A stretch of 64,000 nt of DNA from Phycisphaerae bacterium (GCA_021736645.1 JAIPFM010000096.1:20351-84350); one strand, 5' to 3'; shown: positions 54,210 through 64,000, counted from the first letter of the stretch. Translations and numbers: made by a program. The notes: generated from the sequence alone by a model not told the origin.

Positions 54210-57200
54210 TTACGATCGAATGAGCATGTCGCGCTTCTGGTAACACTGTTCCCTGAACACGGCGATTTCCGAATCCAGGTTGGTGTTGGGGGAATCCCCG
54301 AAAAAGGCGTGGATAATAGGAAAGACCAGGTCTGGTTTTGTCTTTTTGAATTCCTTGACCATGGCCTCAATCTTGGCTGTGGCCACACTTTCCTGCATGC
54401 AGGTAAAGGGGCCCAGATGAAAGATGCCGCAGATCGGGCTGTGGTCGCCTGACTGAACCAGACCATGCATGATGTGATAGGCGATGCCCGTGCTCAGGGG
54501 CGATTCGCCTTCGATATTGCCGTGAATCTCGTGGGCCTGCTCCAGGGTTTCGATCATGTCAATAGGCTTGGGCAGGACGTGACGTCCGGCCAGGACGTCG
54601 TGGAAAGGCGCCTTGATCCGGGCCTCGACCCGGGTCATGTACAGACCCTTGACCAGGGATTTTCCAAAGTGGCCTGCCTGGGTCCGGGCGCGTTGCCAGT
54701 CTTTGTGCTTCACACCCAATCGCATGTCTCTGCGTGTCTTACGAACACTGAGTCGATTGACGTAGTGCAGCCATTCGCTCACAGGATCGCGTACCAGTTC
54801 CAGGCCCGTGTCTTCCAGGTGCTCGATGACATATCCGGTATACGGATCATGCTGGCGCATGTAGATCTCGCCAATATACAGAACCAGAGGATAGCGTTCA
54901 GTGGTTTTGTACGGCAGCGCCTGGAATTGGGCCACTGTCGCATGACCCCACTGGACCAGCTCGCGTATCTGGCCCCCGTTTTCTATAATGGTTTCCAGAC
55001 GATCGAGACGCTGCCGACGCACATCCACCACACTCGCCTTGTCCCTGGCATAGGGACGGAACCTGAGGACACAGTCTTCCAGAAGGTCCACAGCCATGAT
55101 GCCTCGAAACAGCAGTCTCTGAAATGCCATCTTACCGGACAGGCCCATGCGTTTGGGAAACGGCACGTCCATGTAGTCGCTCTTGGACGACGGCCCTGCC
55201 ACGGGGATGCGGCCCAATCCCTCTTTGTCCATGAATTCACGCACCAGTTCGGTGTACTTGCCGAATCGACAGGGACCACTCGTGGTGGGCAGCATGACCA
55301 GGAAATTGTCACATACCTGCTCCAGACCGGACTGATCCACCTGCTCGCGCAGGTAGCCCAGGGCATCACCGACCACCCCCTTGAGAGGGTGACACACCTC
55401 GGTGGAGATATGCTTCCTGGCCAGTTCGTTGCCCAGGACCGTGTTGGTGGGCAACACCCTGGCCTTGACCCCGAAATGCCGCAGCGCCGCAGCGCTGACC
55501 GCACTGGCGTGGCCCATGAACGGCACAAGCCAGGTGCGCTGGGCGTGGTGATTGGCCGTGGTGTGCTTGAGACGACTGATATCCAGGGGCTGCGTCTGAC
55601 TCTGACTGACCACGCGCTCGTGGGCCTCCGTGCGCGTGACAAACGGGGCGTTGTTGGTCTGGCCGTCGGTCACCAGGACAAGCAAGGGCTTGTTTGCCGC
55701 CTCATGGATATTGCGTTCCTGATAAATCTTGAGACTGTCCGGTCCGCAGGCAAAATTGATGAGCCGAATGCCATACAGGATCGGATGCCGGGCCACATAC
55801 ACATTGGCCTTGAGGATCTTCACACTCTGCACCCAGAACTCATTGTGTACAAACTCGTCCAGACTCACGTCTGAAAAACGATGCTCCAGAAAGACCTGCG
55901 GAATGTAATCGAGACCGCGCACCTGAGAGAACAGATCCCCGGAATTGGCACAGGCTTCAGGATCGAGCAGCACGTAGTCACGCCCAATGCCCACATACGC
56001 CGGACTCCCCTGCTTTTCCACGCGGGCCAGGAACCGATCGCCCTGGTCATACAAAGCGTCTTTGAACGCCTGCTCGGCCTGCTCGGCCCTTGTCATGGCC
56101 TGGGTGAGCCGGGTGACAGACACCTCAAGCCCCACGCGCCTCAACTCGACCTGCAACTGTTCAATGAGCAGGGGGGTATCCCCAAAATGCAGGATGGGAT
56201 TGATCTGGCGCCGCTTGTCCAGACTCAACACATCATTCAGCACATACCCTTCGGATTCCGTGTAGATACAGTACTTGAGATCCGGGCCGCCGGCCGGGTC
56301 CAGATCACGCTCCTCAATAAAGCTCGGATTAAACAGAAAGCTCACCAGGGGATGCTGATTCAACACCGCGGCATGGCCGGTGGCCAACTTGCGTGCAATG
56401 CAGAATTCTGTCCTGGAATTGTCCACGCCGATCTGAGCAATCTCGGAGTGACTTCGCGGCGAGATGACAGGCAGAAAACCGAGTGCCTTGAGCAGGGCCG
56501 CGGACCAGATCCCCTTTTCACCCAGCGTGGCCGTGCTGCGTTTGATCCCAATGGACCGGACCCCGGGGTGCTGCCCCAGGATGTCCTCTGTCAACTCTTC
56601 CAGGAGCACGCCCTGCAGTTTAAAGTGCTTTTCGAAGAGTCGATGATACAGGTCCACGTAATTGGTCTTGGGGGCCTGCGTGTTTTCCGTATTGCCGCGC
56701 GGACAGAATCCCCCGGTCACGATCTCGTCCTGGTCAATGCGAAAGACCTCGAGTCGACAGTTTCGAATCCCGCAGGACTGGCCGTCAAACAGGTCGTGAC
56801 ACAGGACCGTCTGCCTGTCAAATGTCTGATGAATCAGATCCCAACCGCGAAACGCCGTGTCACAGACATGGCCCTGGCTTTCCTGCTGCCGGATAAACTC
56901 GATGATGTCCAGGGCCTGGCCCCACGCGCCAAACATCTCCCGGTGGGCATAGGCTTCGATGTCGCGACCTGCCACCTGGGCCAGGGCCGCCAGAAAGGCC
57001 TGACCCAGAGGTGGCCCCCCTTGCGCTGAGCACTTTTTGCCCACGTGCTGCTGGCCCCCCACGAACTTATAGAAATAACTCGCGGCCGTGCCGCGTACAA
57101 TGGCCGCAGCGATTTCGTCGGTGTCGAATCCCTCGGCGATCAAGCGGTTTTCATCCATCTCCATGAACACGCCACAGGTGGAATCAATCACAGGCGTGCG

Positions 57201-58787
57201 CCGGGCACGGAGCGCTGCAGCCTGAAGCGTCGACTCCACCTTGAGGTTGATGATCTCTGCCATATTTTCCAGGGTCTGGCCTGAGCCGGCCTGGCAACTG
57301 TAGTTCATCTTGGCTTCTTTGACCGTGCCGTCCTCTGCAAACCGGGTGAACTTCATGTCCTGTCCACCGATCTCGAAGATCGTGTCCGTGTCGGGGTCAA
57401 AGTGCTTGACGCCCAGGGCGTGACAGGTGATTTCATCTGTGATACGGTCGACACAGACCTTGCCGTCTGTGGTCAGCGCCTCGGCCTTGGCCTTGCTGAT
57501 CAGGATTTTTTCATAGAGGCGCCGTGCCGACCCGGTGGCGCCCACGCCGCAGACCCTGACCGTGTCCCTGTGACGGCTGAGATAGGCAAGCACCTGCTTG
57601 AGTGAGCCTTCCGGGTCACCGTGCGTCTTGACATACAGCTTGTCCAACAGACGCCCCGTAGTTAAATCTACCAGGGCGCCCTTGGTGGTGGTACTGCCGC
57701 CGTCAATACCGACGACCACGCGCTGGCCAGGGGTCAGGGACTGTTCCAGAGGCTGGTTCTGTTCGTGGACCAGACCCAGGGACTCGGACAGGGGCGGGGC
57801 AAAGAGGCGAGTCTCCCGACTCTGCTGCGCAGTGGCCTGGAGTTGTGCCCGACTGAACACCACGCGATTGCCCAGGTCTATGGCCTTGGCAGCAGCACCG
57901 ATGGCCGCGACATGCTGGAAATGCGCGGGCCGGTCAATGCGAATGCCGAGCAGGGACCGAAGGTGCGAGACAATCAGATCGCAGGCCATCACGCCGCCCG
58001 TGGCCAGGGCGCGGTTCGGTCGGTCCGACGCCTCAAAGGTTTTGGCACCGAGTACGTCGATCTTGTAATTGCGTGCCACCGTGCGAAACAGCCCGGCCAG
58101 ATTGTCTCTGCGCAGCGCCCCTTCGTTTTGTTTGTGAATCAGATCCGACTGGACCACCACACCACAGCGTGCCAGAAACTCGCTGGGTTCGGTGGACAGT
58201 GCCGCCTCTGCCTGGGCATGGCTGTACATGGCCTCTACACGCACCTGGAGTTTTCTCCGGTTGGAGATGCGCAGCCCTTCGCGGCGCATCGGATCATCCG
58301 TATCCTGAATCGGCGCCAGGATCGCAGGCGCAATCTGGCCGTTGAACAGACGCCTGCATTGTTTTTCAATGAGTGTCCCACTGCCCCCGCCGCACTTGGT
58401 GCCCGTGCCCCAATCCTGGATGATCAACTGGTGATTCACATGGGCGAGGTTAAAATAATACGCATCCTTGGCCCCCATGTGAAACACATACTCCGCATCC
58501 GGATGCACCACATCAATGCCTGCAGGAATGGCCACACTGTCATACACATAGGCCACGCCCGGCATGACCGCTTCAAAGCCCTTGGCCCCACTGCCGGTAA
58601 ATGCCGTGGACACAATGTCCGTGTCAGAAAAAATGCGGATAATGTCCTGCCAGGCCTCGAGCACGGCGCCCAGGGGATTGGCAAAATGCTGGATCGGCGG
58701 CACAGTATACAGCAGAGACCGATTGGCGTCCAATACGACAGCATGAACACAACTGCTTCCTACATCAATACCTATATAAGCATCCAT
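54210..58787 (-). CDS. Large BadF/HgdC-type acyl-CoA dehydratase activator-like protein with two ATPase domains
   Basis: This 1525-residue protein contains two ASKHA ATPase domains: YIGIDVGSS (residues 4-12) and GIDGGSTTTKGALVD (from about 358). The second keeps the cluster-binding cysteines of HgdC-type activators, SCQAGSGQTLENMA near 498 and STCGVFMEMDENR near 539. The remaining 800 residues form DUF2229-like and HgdB-like (2-hydroxyacyl-CoA dehydratase component) regions. The family couples ATP hydrolysis to electron transfer onto an iron-sulfur dehydratase or reductase in anaerobes; the partner of such giant single-chain forms is mostly unknown. It has a good promoter upstream. This gene is the best sign that the organism is anaerobic. 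Confidence 0.88.
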   Translation of the reverse strand: MDAYIGIDVGSSCVHAVVLDANRSLLYTVPPIQHFANPLGAVLEAWQDIIRIFSDTDIVSTAFTGSGAKGFEAVMPGVAYVYDSVAIPAGIDVVHPDAEYVFHMGAKDAYYFNLAHVNHQLIIQDWGTGTKCGGGSGTLIEKQCRRLFNGQIAPAILAPIQDTDDPMRREGLRISNRRKLQVRVEAMYSHAQAEAALSTEPSEFLARCGVVVQSDLIHKQNEGALRRDNLAGLFRTVARNYKIDVLGAKTFEASDRPNRALATGGVMACDLIVSHLRSLLGIRIDRPAHFQHVAAIGAAAKAIDLGNRVVFSRAQLQATAQQSRETRLFAPPLSESLGLVHEQNQPLEQSLTPGQRVVVGIDGGSTTTKGALVDLTTGRLLDKLYVKTHGDPEGSLKQVLAYLSRHRDTVRVCGVGATGSARRLYEKILISKAKAEALTTDGKVCVDRITDEITCHALGVKHFDPDTDTIFEIGGQDMKFTRFAEDGTVKEAKMNYSCQAGSGQTLENMAEIINLKVESTLQAAALRARRTPVIDSTCGVFMEMDENRLIAEGFDTDEIAAAIVRGTAASYFYKFVGGQQHVGKKCSAQGGPPLGQAFLAALAQVAGRDIEAYAHREMFGAWGQALDIIEFIRQQESQGHVCDTAFRGWDLIHQTFDRQTVLCHDLFDGQSCGIRNCRLEVFRIDQDEIVTGGFCPRGNTENTQAPKTNYVDLYHRLFEKHFKLQGVLLEELTEDILGQHPGVRSIGIKRSTATLGEKGIWSAALLKALGFLPVISPRSHSEIAQIGVDNSRTEFCIARKLATGHAAVLNQHPLVSFLFNPSFIEERDLDPAGGPDLKYCIYTESEGYVLNDVLSLDKRRQINPILHFGDTPLLIEQLQVELRRVGLEVSVTRLTQAMTRAEQAEQAFKDALYDQGDRFLARVEKQGSPAYVGIGRDYVLLDPEACANSGDLFSQVRGLDYIPQVFLEHRFSDVSLDEFVHNEFWVQSVKILKANVYVARHPILYGIRLINFACGPDSLKIYQERNIHEAANKPLLVLVTDGQTNNAPFVTRTEAHERVVSQSQTQPLDISRLKHTTANHHAQRTWLVPFMGHASAVSAAALRHFGVKARVLPTNTVLGNELARKHISTEVCHPLKGVVGDALGYLREQVDQSGLEQVCDNFLVMLPTTSGPCRFGKYTELVREFMDKEGLGRIPVAGPSSKSDYMDVPFPKRMGLSGKMAFQRLLFRGIMAVDLLEDCVLRFRPYARDKASVVDVRRQRLDRLETIIENGGQIRELVQWGHATVAQFQALPYKTTERYPLVLYIGEIYMRQHDPYTGYVIEHLEDTGLELVRDPVSEWLHYVNRLSVRKTRRDMRLGVKHKDWQRARTQAGHFGKSLVKGLYMTRVEARIKAPFHDVLAGRHVLPKPIDMIETLEQAHEIHGNIEGESPLSTGIAYHIMHGLVQSGDHSPICGIFHLGPFTCMQESVATAKIEAMVKEFKKTKPDLVFPIIHAFFGDSPNTNLDSEIAVFREQCYQKRDMLIRS

Positions 58788-58837
58788 AAGTTTTCTATCC
58801 AGAAGCCAGGTGCCTCTCTGTGATTGTCATGTTCTAC

Positions 58838-58866
58838 AGTATCTCTTTGCATGAATATTCTGACAA
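58838..58866 (-). promoter_or_regulatory. Sigma-70-like promoter of the BadF/HgdC-type gene
   Basis: On the minus strand TTGTCA (58861-58866) and GATACT (58838-58843) are separated by 17 bases, 50 bases before the ATG at 58787. Confidence 0.5.
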
Positions 58867-58982
58867 GAACCAGTCGCTGTCAAGAGATTTAAACGAGTCA
58901 CCCCATCTCAGATGTCCCGGGCCAGCCCGCATTGCCTGCACCCGGAGGGCGGCGACACCATCAGGTGTCAGGCAATGCGCAC

Positions 58983-59018
58983 AAAAAAAAGCGGCCTGAA
59001 TCCTGGATTCAGGCCGCT
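58983..59018 (-). terminator. Strong rho-independent terminator of the LamG/discoidin gene
   Basis: A perfect 14-base inverted repeat (58990-59003 and 59005-59018, AGCGGCCTGAATCC) with a single central base is followed on the minus strand by eight T (58983-58990 read in reverse). It lies 64 bases beyond the stop of the gene at 59082-62123. The 294-base gap 58788-59081 otherwise holds only the promoter above. Confidence 0.9.
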
Positions 59019-59081
59019 GCGAGTTGCCGTGTATCAAGCCGATCACGCCATGATCGACTTACCTCGTTCAGTCGGAGGTGA

Positions 59082-62000
59082 CTAGTTGTCCCCTGCCAGG
59101 TAGCGTATCTCACCTTCCGACAGAGGCCTGGTGTAGAGGATCACTTCATCCACGGCCCCCTGGTACAGACCGTCCGCTGCGTACTGGGATTTGGCGAGAT
59201 AATTCTGGGTGGTATTGCCCAGTTCCGACGGAATGACACCTGTGGTGCCCTCGTCCACCATGGACCCGTTGATATACAATCTCATGACCCGGGTGTCGCC
59301 GTCAATCACGACCGCCACATGCTGCCATCCCTTGGCCAGTGTATTCCGTGATCCAAGCCCGGATTCACCCACTGTCGCAGAGCGAATGGCAAATCGAACC
59401 GGGCCTGCGGTATTGACGCGAGGACACAGGAACATATAGGGATTGGCGCCCTCACCGGACCCAAAGTCCCAGATGCGCTGCCACGCGTCACCCTCATTCG
59501 AGAAGTCCGCCCAGCAGGCAATGGTGATACTGTTGGCAGAGGCGATGACACCGCCAATGGGCAGTGTGGCATAATCGGTGGTGCCGTTAAAAGACAAACC
59601 CATGCCATTGCCGGCCAGGCCGTCCACGTAGAATGCGCTGCCAACAATCGTGCCCGCACCCAGGCCGCTACCGCTGGTGTCATTCAGATTATTGTCCAGA
59701 CTGTACTTGGCAGCCAGACCGTTTGAACCGGGATCAACGGCCACGGGCACGTCAGGTGCCGCTTTATACAGACGCATCTCGTCCACATAAATCACACCGG
59801 AACCTGCTGACTCGATACCTATGTTGAGGTTTTTGACATTGTTCACAGCCACACCCACGGAGGCCAGATCAATATTCCACTGAGTCCACATCCCCTTGGT
59901 CAACAACTGGGCGTCTTCATGTGTAATCTTCGCCCCATTGATCTGGAGATAAAGGCTGCCGGGCGCGTTTTCCCTGTCACCCATAACAAAGAGCACCAGG
60001 GTTTTGATGCCTGCAACCGTCCAATCCTGAGACGGACTCAATATACAATCCGCGTGGGAATTCCCTGAGTAGTAGATCGGCATGGACTGGCCTGAACCCT
60101 CTGCCGTCAAAGTCTGTTCCATGAGATCGCCGCCGAAGTATATACTGCTTGGGCTCCAGATGTCATGACCCACGGCAGCGCCCGACCCATTTCCAGGATT
60201 GGCCACAGGGAAATACTCATCCGCTGAGTAGCCGAATCCGTCGACCCATGTCTGGAAGGGACGGTCAGGGCTGAAGTTCGAATAGCTCTCAAAGTCATCG
60301 ACTGTCACGTACGCCCCGGTGGAGAAGCTCCACACATCGCCGGACCACACGGCCACGGCTTCTGCATCGTTCACTTCATCGACCCGCCAGAAGTAGGTGG
60401 TACTGAGTTCGACATCCAAATCTGTCATGGCAATCGTGTTGCCCTGAGCTGTCACGGACGCTGCAGAACCACCTGCAACCCCGGCTTCATCGACATCCAA
60501 AGCCACGCTGCTCTGGGCCGCCTGACGCCCCTGTCTCCAGGACAGGTCAGTGACTGGCTCCACAGCCACGGCCCCATCAACCGGCATGGGCTGCCTGGCA
60601 TACACGGGCACGGCATAGAATACGACTTCACTCAAACCCACACCCACAGGCAGACCGCCCCAGTTGTTCAAGATCTTAATCCGGACATGCTGTGCAATTA
60701 CACCAGTGAGGGAAATCTCATCGGGCGAGGCATAGTCAGTTTCACCCGGCGCGCGCGTCAACTGGGTGGCCCCTTCGACCACAGTCCATTCAACGCCGTC
60801 CGCAGACGTTTCCATGACAATGTCCTTGGCGCCCCAGCCGATGGAAGGTTCCGGCGTCTGGTTCTGATTATAAATGAGAACCCTGTCCAGGGCCTGAACC
60901 TTGGCAAAGTCAAACTGAAGTGTCGGTGTAAAATCTGCTGCCAAGGCAAGCCACATATCCAGATTGCTTGTAGAATGCTGACCATTTACCAGCCCCGACC
61001 CATTGATGAGGTCATTGACATCCGAGTTCTTGGCTGTCGAAGAGGCAGAAACGGCAATCTGATCACCGGCCAATGCATAGGACAACGGTTCCACGTCAAA
61101 GGACCAGACTTCGCCAGCAATGATCGTGTTGTCCGGTGTGGCATTGACTTCGTCCACACGCCAGTAATAGGTCTGCCCAAACTCAAGACGTCCCACATCC
61201 AGGGAAGCCACTGTCTGGCCCTGGACGAGTTGTATGCCCAGCGTATTGGATCTGCTGGCATCAGTCACATCGGCCTCACTGGTGCTGAGATAGACATCAT
61301 GAGACCCTGCATATTCGCCGGATTCCCAGACCAACACCACATCGCGCAGCACGTCAGTTTCTTTATTGACTGGCACGGGATTGATCGCGACGCCCTTGGG
61401 ACTCACCCCATCAGGTCCCTTGACATGATTGACCTGAAGCTCTGCCGCAGTCAAGGCGCCGCTCCAAAGACGGAATTCATTATAGCTGGCATTGGCGGTG
61501 TTATCGCCCCACTGCGACCGACCCATCCAGTTGTTGGTGTCACTCAAATCAGAGAGGGCGCCTGCCACCGAAAAACTGCCCTTGGCCTCCCCCAGTGTGT
61601 CACTCTCAGCCGGGGCTGAATACCAAGACACCAGACCGGGTTCAATGACCAAGGCAATGTGATACTCAACACCCAGATCATACGGTGCATTGGTGCCATC
61701 CACACTTTGGCCACCTGGATTAGGCACCCATTCCACACGGTCATTCCCCAAGGTCGTGGCCACAGTCCAGCTCATGAAGATATTGTCTGTGGTGGTGCTC
61801 CCGAAGTCAAAAATCCTTGACCAGTTCTGTACTGAAAGCTGAGTGGCCCAGCACTCAATGGTGATGGACGTATTGCCAATCCCATTCAAGATGCCATCCG
61901 GCAGGTCGATGTAGTCGGAGGTGTCTTTGCCACCCCCGGCCAGGGTCGCCTGGGATTCCGAAACAGTCACATTATTTGCACCTATGTCATCGATCACTGC

Positions 62001-62123
62001 GTCGGCGCCGCCAATGGAATCCTTCAAATCTCCATTGAAATTCCAGCGATGGACCAGTTCAGCGGCCTGGACCGAGGCAAAAGCCATGAAAATCAGGCTC
62101 AGCACCAATAGTCTCTTACACAT
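59082..62123 (-). CDS. Large secreted LamG/discoidin multi-domain surface protein
   Basis: The 1013-residue protein has a signal peptide (ending SVQA, residue 20). Domains in order are: LamG1 at about 22-235 (LVHRWNFNGDLKDS), a fibronectin-like module (YYWRVDEVNATPDN), an F5/8 type C-like module at about 350-505 (TLQFDFAKVQALDRVLIYNQ), a second fibronectin-like module (YFWRVDEVNDAEAV), a beta-sandwich at about 610-790 (VDDFESYSNFSPDRPFQTWV) and LamG2 at about 800-1010. No catalytic domain or sorting signal is visible. Proteins of this build are abundant in Sedimentisphaerales and are presumed to bind polysaccharides at the cell surface. AAGGAG precedes the ATG, and a strong terminator follows the stop. 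Confidence 0.88.
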   Translation of the reverse strand: MCKRLLVLSLIFMAFASVQAAELVHRWNFNGDLKDSIGGADAVIDDIGANNVTVSESQATLAGGGKDTSDYIDLPDGILNGIGNTSITIECWATQLSVQNWSRIFDFGSTTTDNIFMSWTVATTLGNDRVEWVPNPGGQSVDGTNAPYDLGVEYHIALVIEPGLVSWYSAPAESDTLGEAKGSFSVAGALSDLSDTNNWMGRSQWGDNTANASYNEFRLWSGALTAAELQVNHVKGPDGVSPKGVAINPVPVNKETDVLRDVVLVWESGEYAGSHDVYLSTSEADVTDASRSNTLGIQLVQGQTVASLDVGRLEFGQTYYWRVDEVNATPDNTIIAGEVWSFDVEPLSYALAGDQIAVSASSTAKNSDVNDLINGSGLVNGQHSTSNLDMWLALAADFTPTLQFDFAKVQALDRVLIYNQNQTPEPSIGWGAKDIVMETSADGVEWTVVEGATQLTRAPGETDYASPDEISLTGVIAQHVRIKILNNWGGLPVGVGLSEVVFYAVPVYARQPMPVDGAVAVEPVTDLSWRQGRQAAQSSVALDVDEAGVAGGSAASVTAQGNTIAMTDLDVELSTTYFWRVDEVNDAEAVAVWSGDVWSFSTGAYVTVDDFESYSNFSPDRPFQTWVDGFGYSADEYFPVANPGNGSGAAVGHDIWSPSSIYFGGDLMEQTLTAEGSGQSMPIYYSGNSHADCILSPSQDWTVAGIKTLVLFVMGDRENAPGSLYLQINGAKITHEDAQLLTKGMWTQWNIDLASVGVAVNNVKNLNIGIESAGSGVIYVDEMRLYKAAPDVPVAVDPGSNGLAAKYSLDNNLNDTSGSGLGAGTIVGSAFYVDGLAGNGMGLSFNGTTDYATLPIGGVIASANSITIACWADFSNEGDAWQRIWDFGSGEGANPYMFLCPRVNTAGPVRFAIRSATVGESGLGSRNTLAKGWQHVAVVIDGDTRVMRLYINGSMVDEGTTGVIPSELGNTTQNYLAKSQYAADGLYQGAVDEVILYTRPLSEGEIRYLAGDN

Positions 62124-62552
62124 CTGTCTTCTCCTTACTTATAACCAACATTCGAGATATTTTTGGACTCTGTCAACCAATAGACATCGCCACATCCCAC
62201 CAAAGTTCTTTATAGATTAGGGCAATATGTAAATGATTTAAGATAAAAGAATGTGGAAATCCAGGCAATATAAACACTTGAGAGCGACCGATCAATTCAG
62301 CAAAAGTAACTTTGTGCAAGAAAACACGTATCATCTGTATTATTACACAGCCTATTATAGGTGCCAACAAAAATGAGAATCTTTTCGAAAATTGCCAGAA
62401 GAAATTTATGAATTCGGCGAACCCTGAATGTAGGCGGATTCTGGTGGATCAAGGGGTATTTCAGAAAAAAAACCGAACACTGAAGAGAATACCCCCGAGC
62501 ATGCGGTTTCTCCATGCCATACAGGTTCGTGATTGGAAGGTTTGAGTTAGCT
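62124..62552. other. AT-rich intergenic region
   Basis: These 429 bases lie upstream of the LamG/discoidin gene and downstream of phoU, both leftward. The DNA is clearly more AT-rich than its surroundings. Small frames on both strands lack ribosome sites and recognisable products. The region probably holds the promoter of the LamG gene (TTGACA at 62171-62176 on the minus strand, but without a good -10) and the end of the pho transcript. Confidence 0.45.
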
Positions 62553-63218
62553 TCAGGGATATTGCCCTGCCTTGTGGCGAATAATCCTGCCTTCTGTCAT
62601 GTAGATTACGTCTTCCGCGATATTGGTGGCGTGATCTGCGATTCTTTCCAGATGCCTGACTGCTGAGAGCATATGAATCAAGGTTTCAGCGTGCTCGGGG
62701 CGGCGTTTGACTGCATCCTGCACAAGTCCGTACATTTCAAGGTTGAGTGCGTCGATTTCATCATCCAGGGCACACACCCTCCTGGCCGATCCTGCATCAA
62801 AATTCACCAGGGCATCCAATGCCTGCTTCAACATGGCCTGCACCTTGGTTGCCATCACAGTGTAGTCAAAGCCAATATCAATGACCGGTAGGTGCGACAC
62901 AAATATGGCCCTCTCTGCAATATTGACCGCCAAATCACCCACTCGCTCCAGATCATTATTGATCTTCAGGACGGCAATGATGAATCGCAAGTCTATGGCC
63001 ACGGGCTGATGCAATGCCAGGGTCTTGAGGCAGGCCTCCTCCACCTCAACTTCCATATTGTCCAGTTGAATATCCTGTTCGATGATCTGCCCGGCAAGCA
63101 CTTCATCCCGATCCTGCATGGCCTGAGTCGCCTTGCGTACAGACTGCTCTGCCATGGCCCCCACCGTCAAGATATCCTTTTTTAGGTGTTCTATTTCACG
63201 CAGCAAATGAACAGGCAT
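62553..63218 (-). CDS. phoU: Phosphate transport regulator PhoU
   Basis: This 221-residue all-helical protein consists of two homologous three-helix bundles. The paired metal-binding signatures NDLERVGDLAVNIAERA and RHLERIADHATNIAEDV are diagnostic. PhoU interacts with the Pst transporter and the PhoR kinase to repress phosphate-starvation genes when phosphate is sufficient. AGAGGAG lies 9 bases before the ATG. It follows pstB by 89 bases on the same strand, the usual order of pst operons. Confidence 0.95.
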   Translation of the reverse strand: MPVHLLREIEHLKKDILTVGAMAEQSVRKATQAMQDRDEVLAGQIIEQDIQLDNMEVEVEEACLKTLALHQPVAIDLRFIIAVLKINNDLERVGDLAVNIAERAIFVSHLPVIDIGFDYTVMATKVQAMLKQALDALVNFDAGSARRVCALDDEIDALNLEMYGLVQDAVKRRPEHAETLIHMLSAVRHLERIADHATNIAEDVIYMTEGRIIRHKAGQYP

Positions 63219-63307
63219 GTGAAAACTCCTCTACGTTGACTAGAATTCTCTAAACATCTGACTTCGTATTTGATGCCAGATCCAACAGGCTCTGTATTGA
63301 GACCCCA

Positions 63308-64000
63308 TTACCCAAACCTCCCTGTAATGTAATCTTCTGTCTGTTTCTGAGCCGGATTGCTGAATATCTTGGCTGTTTTATCATACTCGATGAGTTCGCC
63401 CAGGCAAAAGAAGGCGGCCATATCACTCACGCGTGCCGCCTGCTGCATACTGTGCGTCACAATCACAATCGTATAGGTTCGTTTGAGCTCTTCCATGAGC
63501 TCTTCAATACGGCTTGTGGCAATCGGGTCCAGCGCGGAACAGGGCTCATCCATTAAAAGGACGCGGGGCTTGGTGGCCAGGGCCCTGGCAATGCACAAAC
63601 GCTGCTGCTGTCCGCCGGATAGGGCCAGTGCGGATTTCCGGAGATCGTCCTCCACTTCACCCCAGAGTGCTGCGCTACGCAGACTCTCTTCCACGATCTG
63701 CTGCAGATCGGCACGCTTCTTGATGCCTTGCAAGCGCGGGCCATACGCCACATTGTCAAAAATGGACTTTGGAAAGGGATTGGGCCTTTGGAACACCATG
63801 CCCACCTGTTGACGCAGGCTTACCAAATTCGTACGTTTGTCATAGACCTCATGGCCATCCACCTGCAGGCTGCCCTGGGCACGCACATGGGGAATCAAGT
63901 CGTTCATGCGGTTTATGCTCCGCAGAAACGTGCTTTTCCCACACCCGCTGGGACCGATGATGGCGGTGGTGCTATTGGGGTAAATTTCCATGGACACAGA
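63308..64000 (-). CDS. pstB: Phosphate ABC transporter ATPase PstB, 5'-truncated by window edge
   Basis: The frame is open to the window edge, giving 230 residues that lack the first 20-30 of a normal PstB. Walker A is GPSGCGKST, followed by [13 protein letters not shown], which is specific to PstB. The Q-loop is [14 protein letters not shown], the signature [10 protein letters not shown], Walker [14 protein letters not shown] and the H-loop VTHSMQQA. It energises phosphate import through PstCA, expected just outside the window to the right. An internal ATG at 63997 is not the true start, because the strand before Walker A would be missing. Confidence 0.95.
   Translation of the reverse strand, partial: SVSMEIYPNSTTAIIGPSGCGKSTFLRSINRMNDLIPHVRAQGSLQVDGHEVYDKRTNLVSLRQQVGMVFQRPNPFPKSIFDNVAYGPRLQGIKKRADLQQIVEESLRSAALWGEVEDDLRKSALALSGGQQQRLCIARALATKPRVLLMDEPCSALDPIATSRIEELMEELKRTYTIVIVTHSMQQAARVSDMAAFFCLGELIEYDKTAKIFSNPAQKQTEDYITGRFG

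Noticed and set aside
58834..59046. A 70-codon frame on the minus strand between the activator and LamG genes
   Set aside because: It spans the perfect terminator hairpin at 58990-59018 and has no ribosome site.
62312..62545. A 77-codon frame on the plus strand in the AT-rich gap before phoU
   Set aside because: It has no ribosome site or family match, and an overlapping frame on the other strand is of equal quality.
52486..64000. Mobile element or prophage boundary in the right third
   Set aside because: No integrase, transposase, terminal repeat or tRNA-type attachment site was seen; the single truncated amidotransferase is explained by simple deletion.

Overview
The window looks like a chromosomal segment of an anaerobic planctomycete of the Phycisphaerae/Sedimentisphaerales type. 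This is inferred from gene content, not from a marker gene. The evidence is: several secreted Cys-type sulfatases; short prepilin-like proteins with an [11 protein letters not shown] methylation motif; a very large LamG/discoidin protein starting AELVHRWNFNGDLKDS; a secreted HzsA-related protein with two CxxCH haem sites; and a 1525-residue BadF/HgdC-type dehydratase activator. No rRNA, tRNA, CRISPR array, phage or transposase was seen. Many promoters read as clear sigma-70 sites, and most starts carry an AGGAG-type ribosome site.

Region 1 (1-31000) opens with the 5' part of fabV, cut by the window edge. A catabolic cluster for sulfated, O-acetylated glycoconjugates follows. It holds four probable hydrolytic lineages: three sulfatases (1646-3163, 3205-4707, 26060-27646); three SASA-type acetylesterase proteins (18636, 27937, 29821); a clan GH-D-like glycosidase (12559); and an intact M64 metallopeptidase (23144) plus a decayed relative (4910-5717). 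It also has an FAD oxidoreductase, an Asp-box propeller, an HzsA-like dihaem protein, a Tat lipoprotein and two prepilin-like proteins. Nearly all are exported. Two adjacent genes are in-frame chimeras: the GH-D-like enzyme begins with the stub of a SASA esterase, and the FAD oxidoreductase begins with the stub of a sulfatase.

Region 2 (31177-51146) is a sensory island. A PTS enzyme I homologue that lacks the catalytic Cys faces a long co-directional run. That run starts with an ABC importer (tandem solute-binding protein, STAS-domain protein, permease, ATPase). Next comes a complete chemosensory array: MCP, CheW, a CheR-CheW fusion, a CheA-REC hybrid with two HPt domains, and CheB. The order and motifs match the Wsp pathway of Pseudomonas. 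In the position of WspR (REC-GGDEF) there is instead a WspR-like receiver fused to a PP2C/RsbU phosphatase, followed by a STAS antagonist and an RsbW-type kinase. A strong terminator closes the run. A convergent gene encodes a second RsbW-like domain fused to a GNAT acetyltransferase, with an aspartoacylase-family gene upstream of it. I read this as a Wsp-type receptor array rewired from cyclic-di-GMP output to partner switching and linked to a nutrient importer. It is the most interesting system in the window.

Region 3 (51500-64000) holds a small membrane protein, a truncated glutamine amidotransferase, a NifA-like sigma-54 activator, the large BadF/HgdC-type activator, the 1013-residue LamG/discoidin surface protein, and phoU and pstB of the phosphate regulon, with pstB cut by the window edge.
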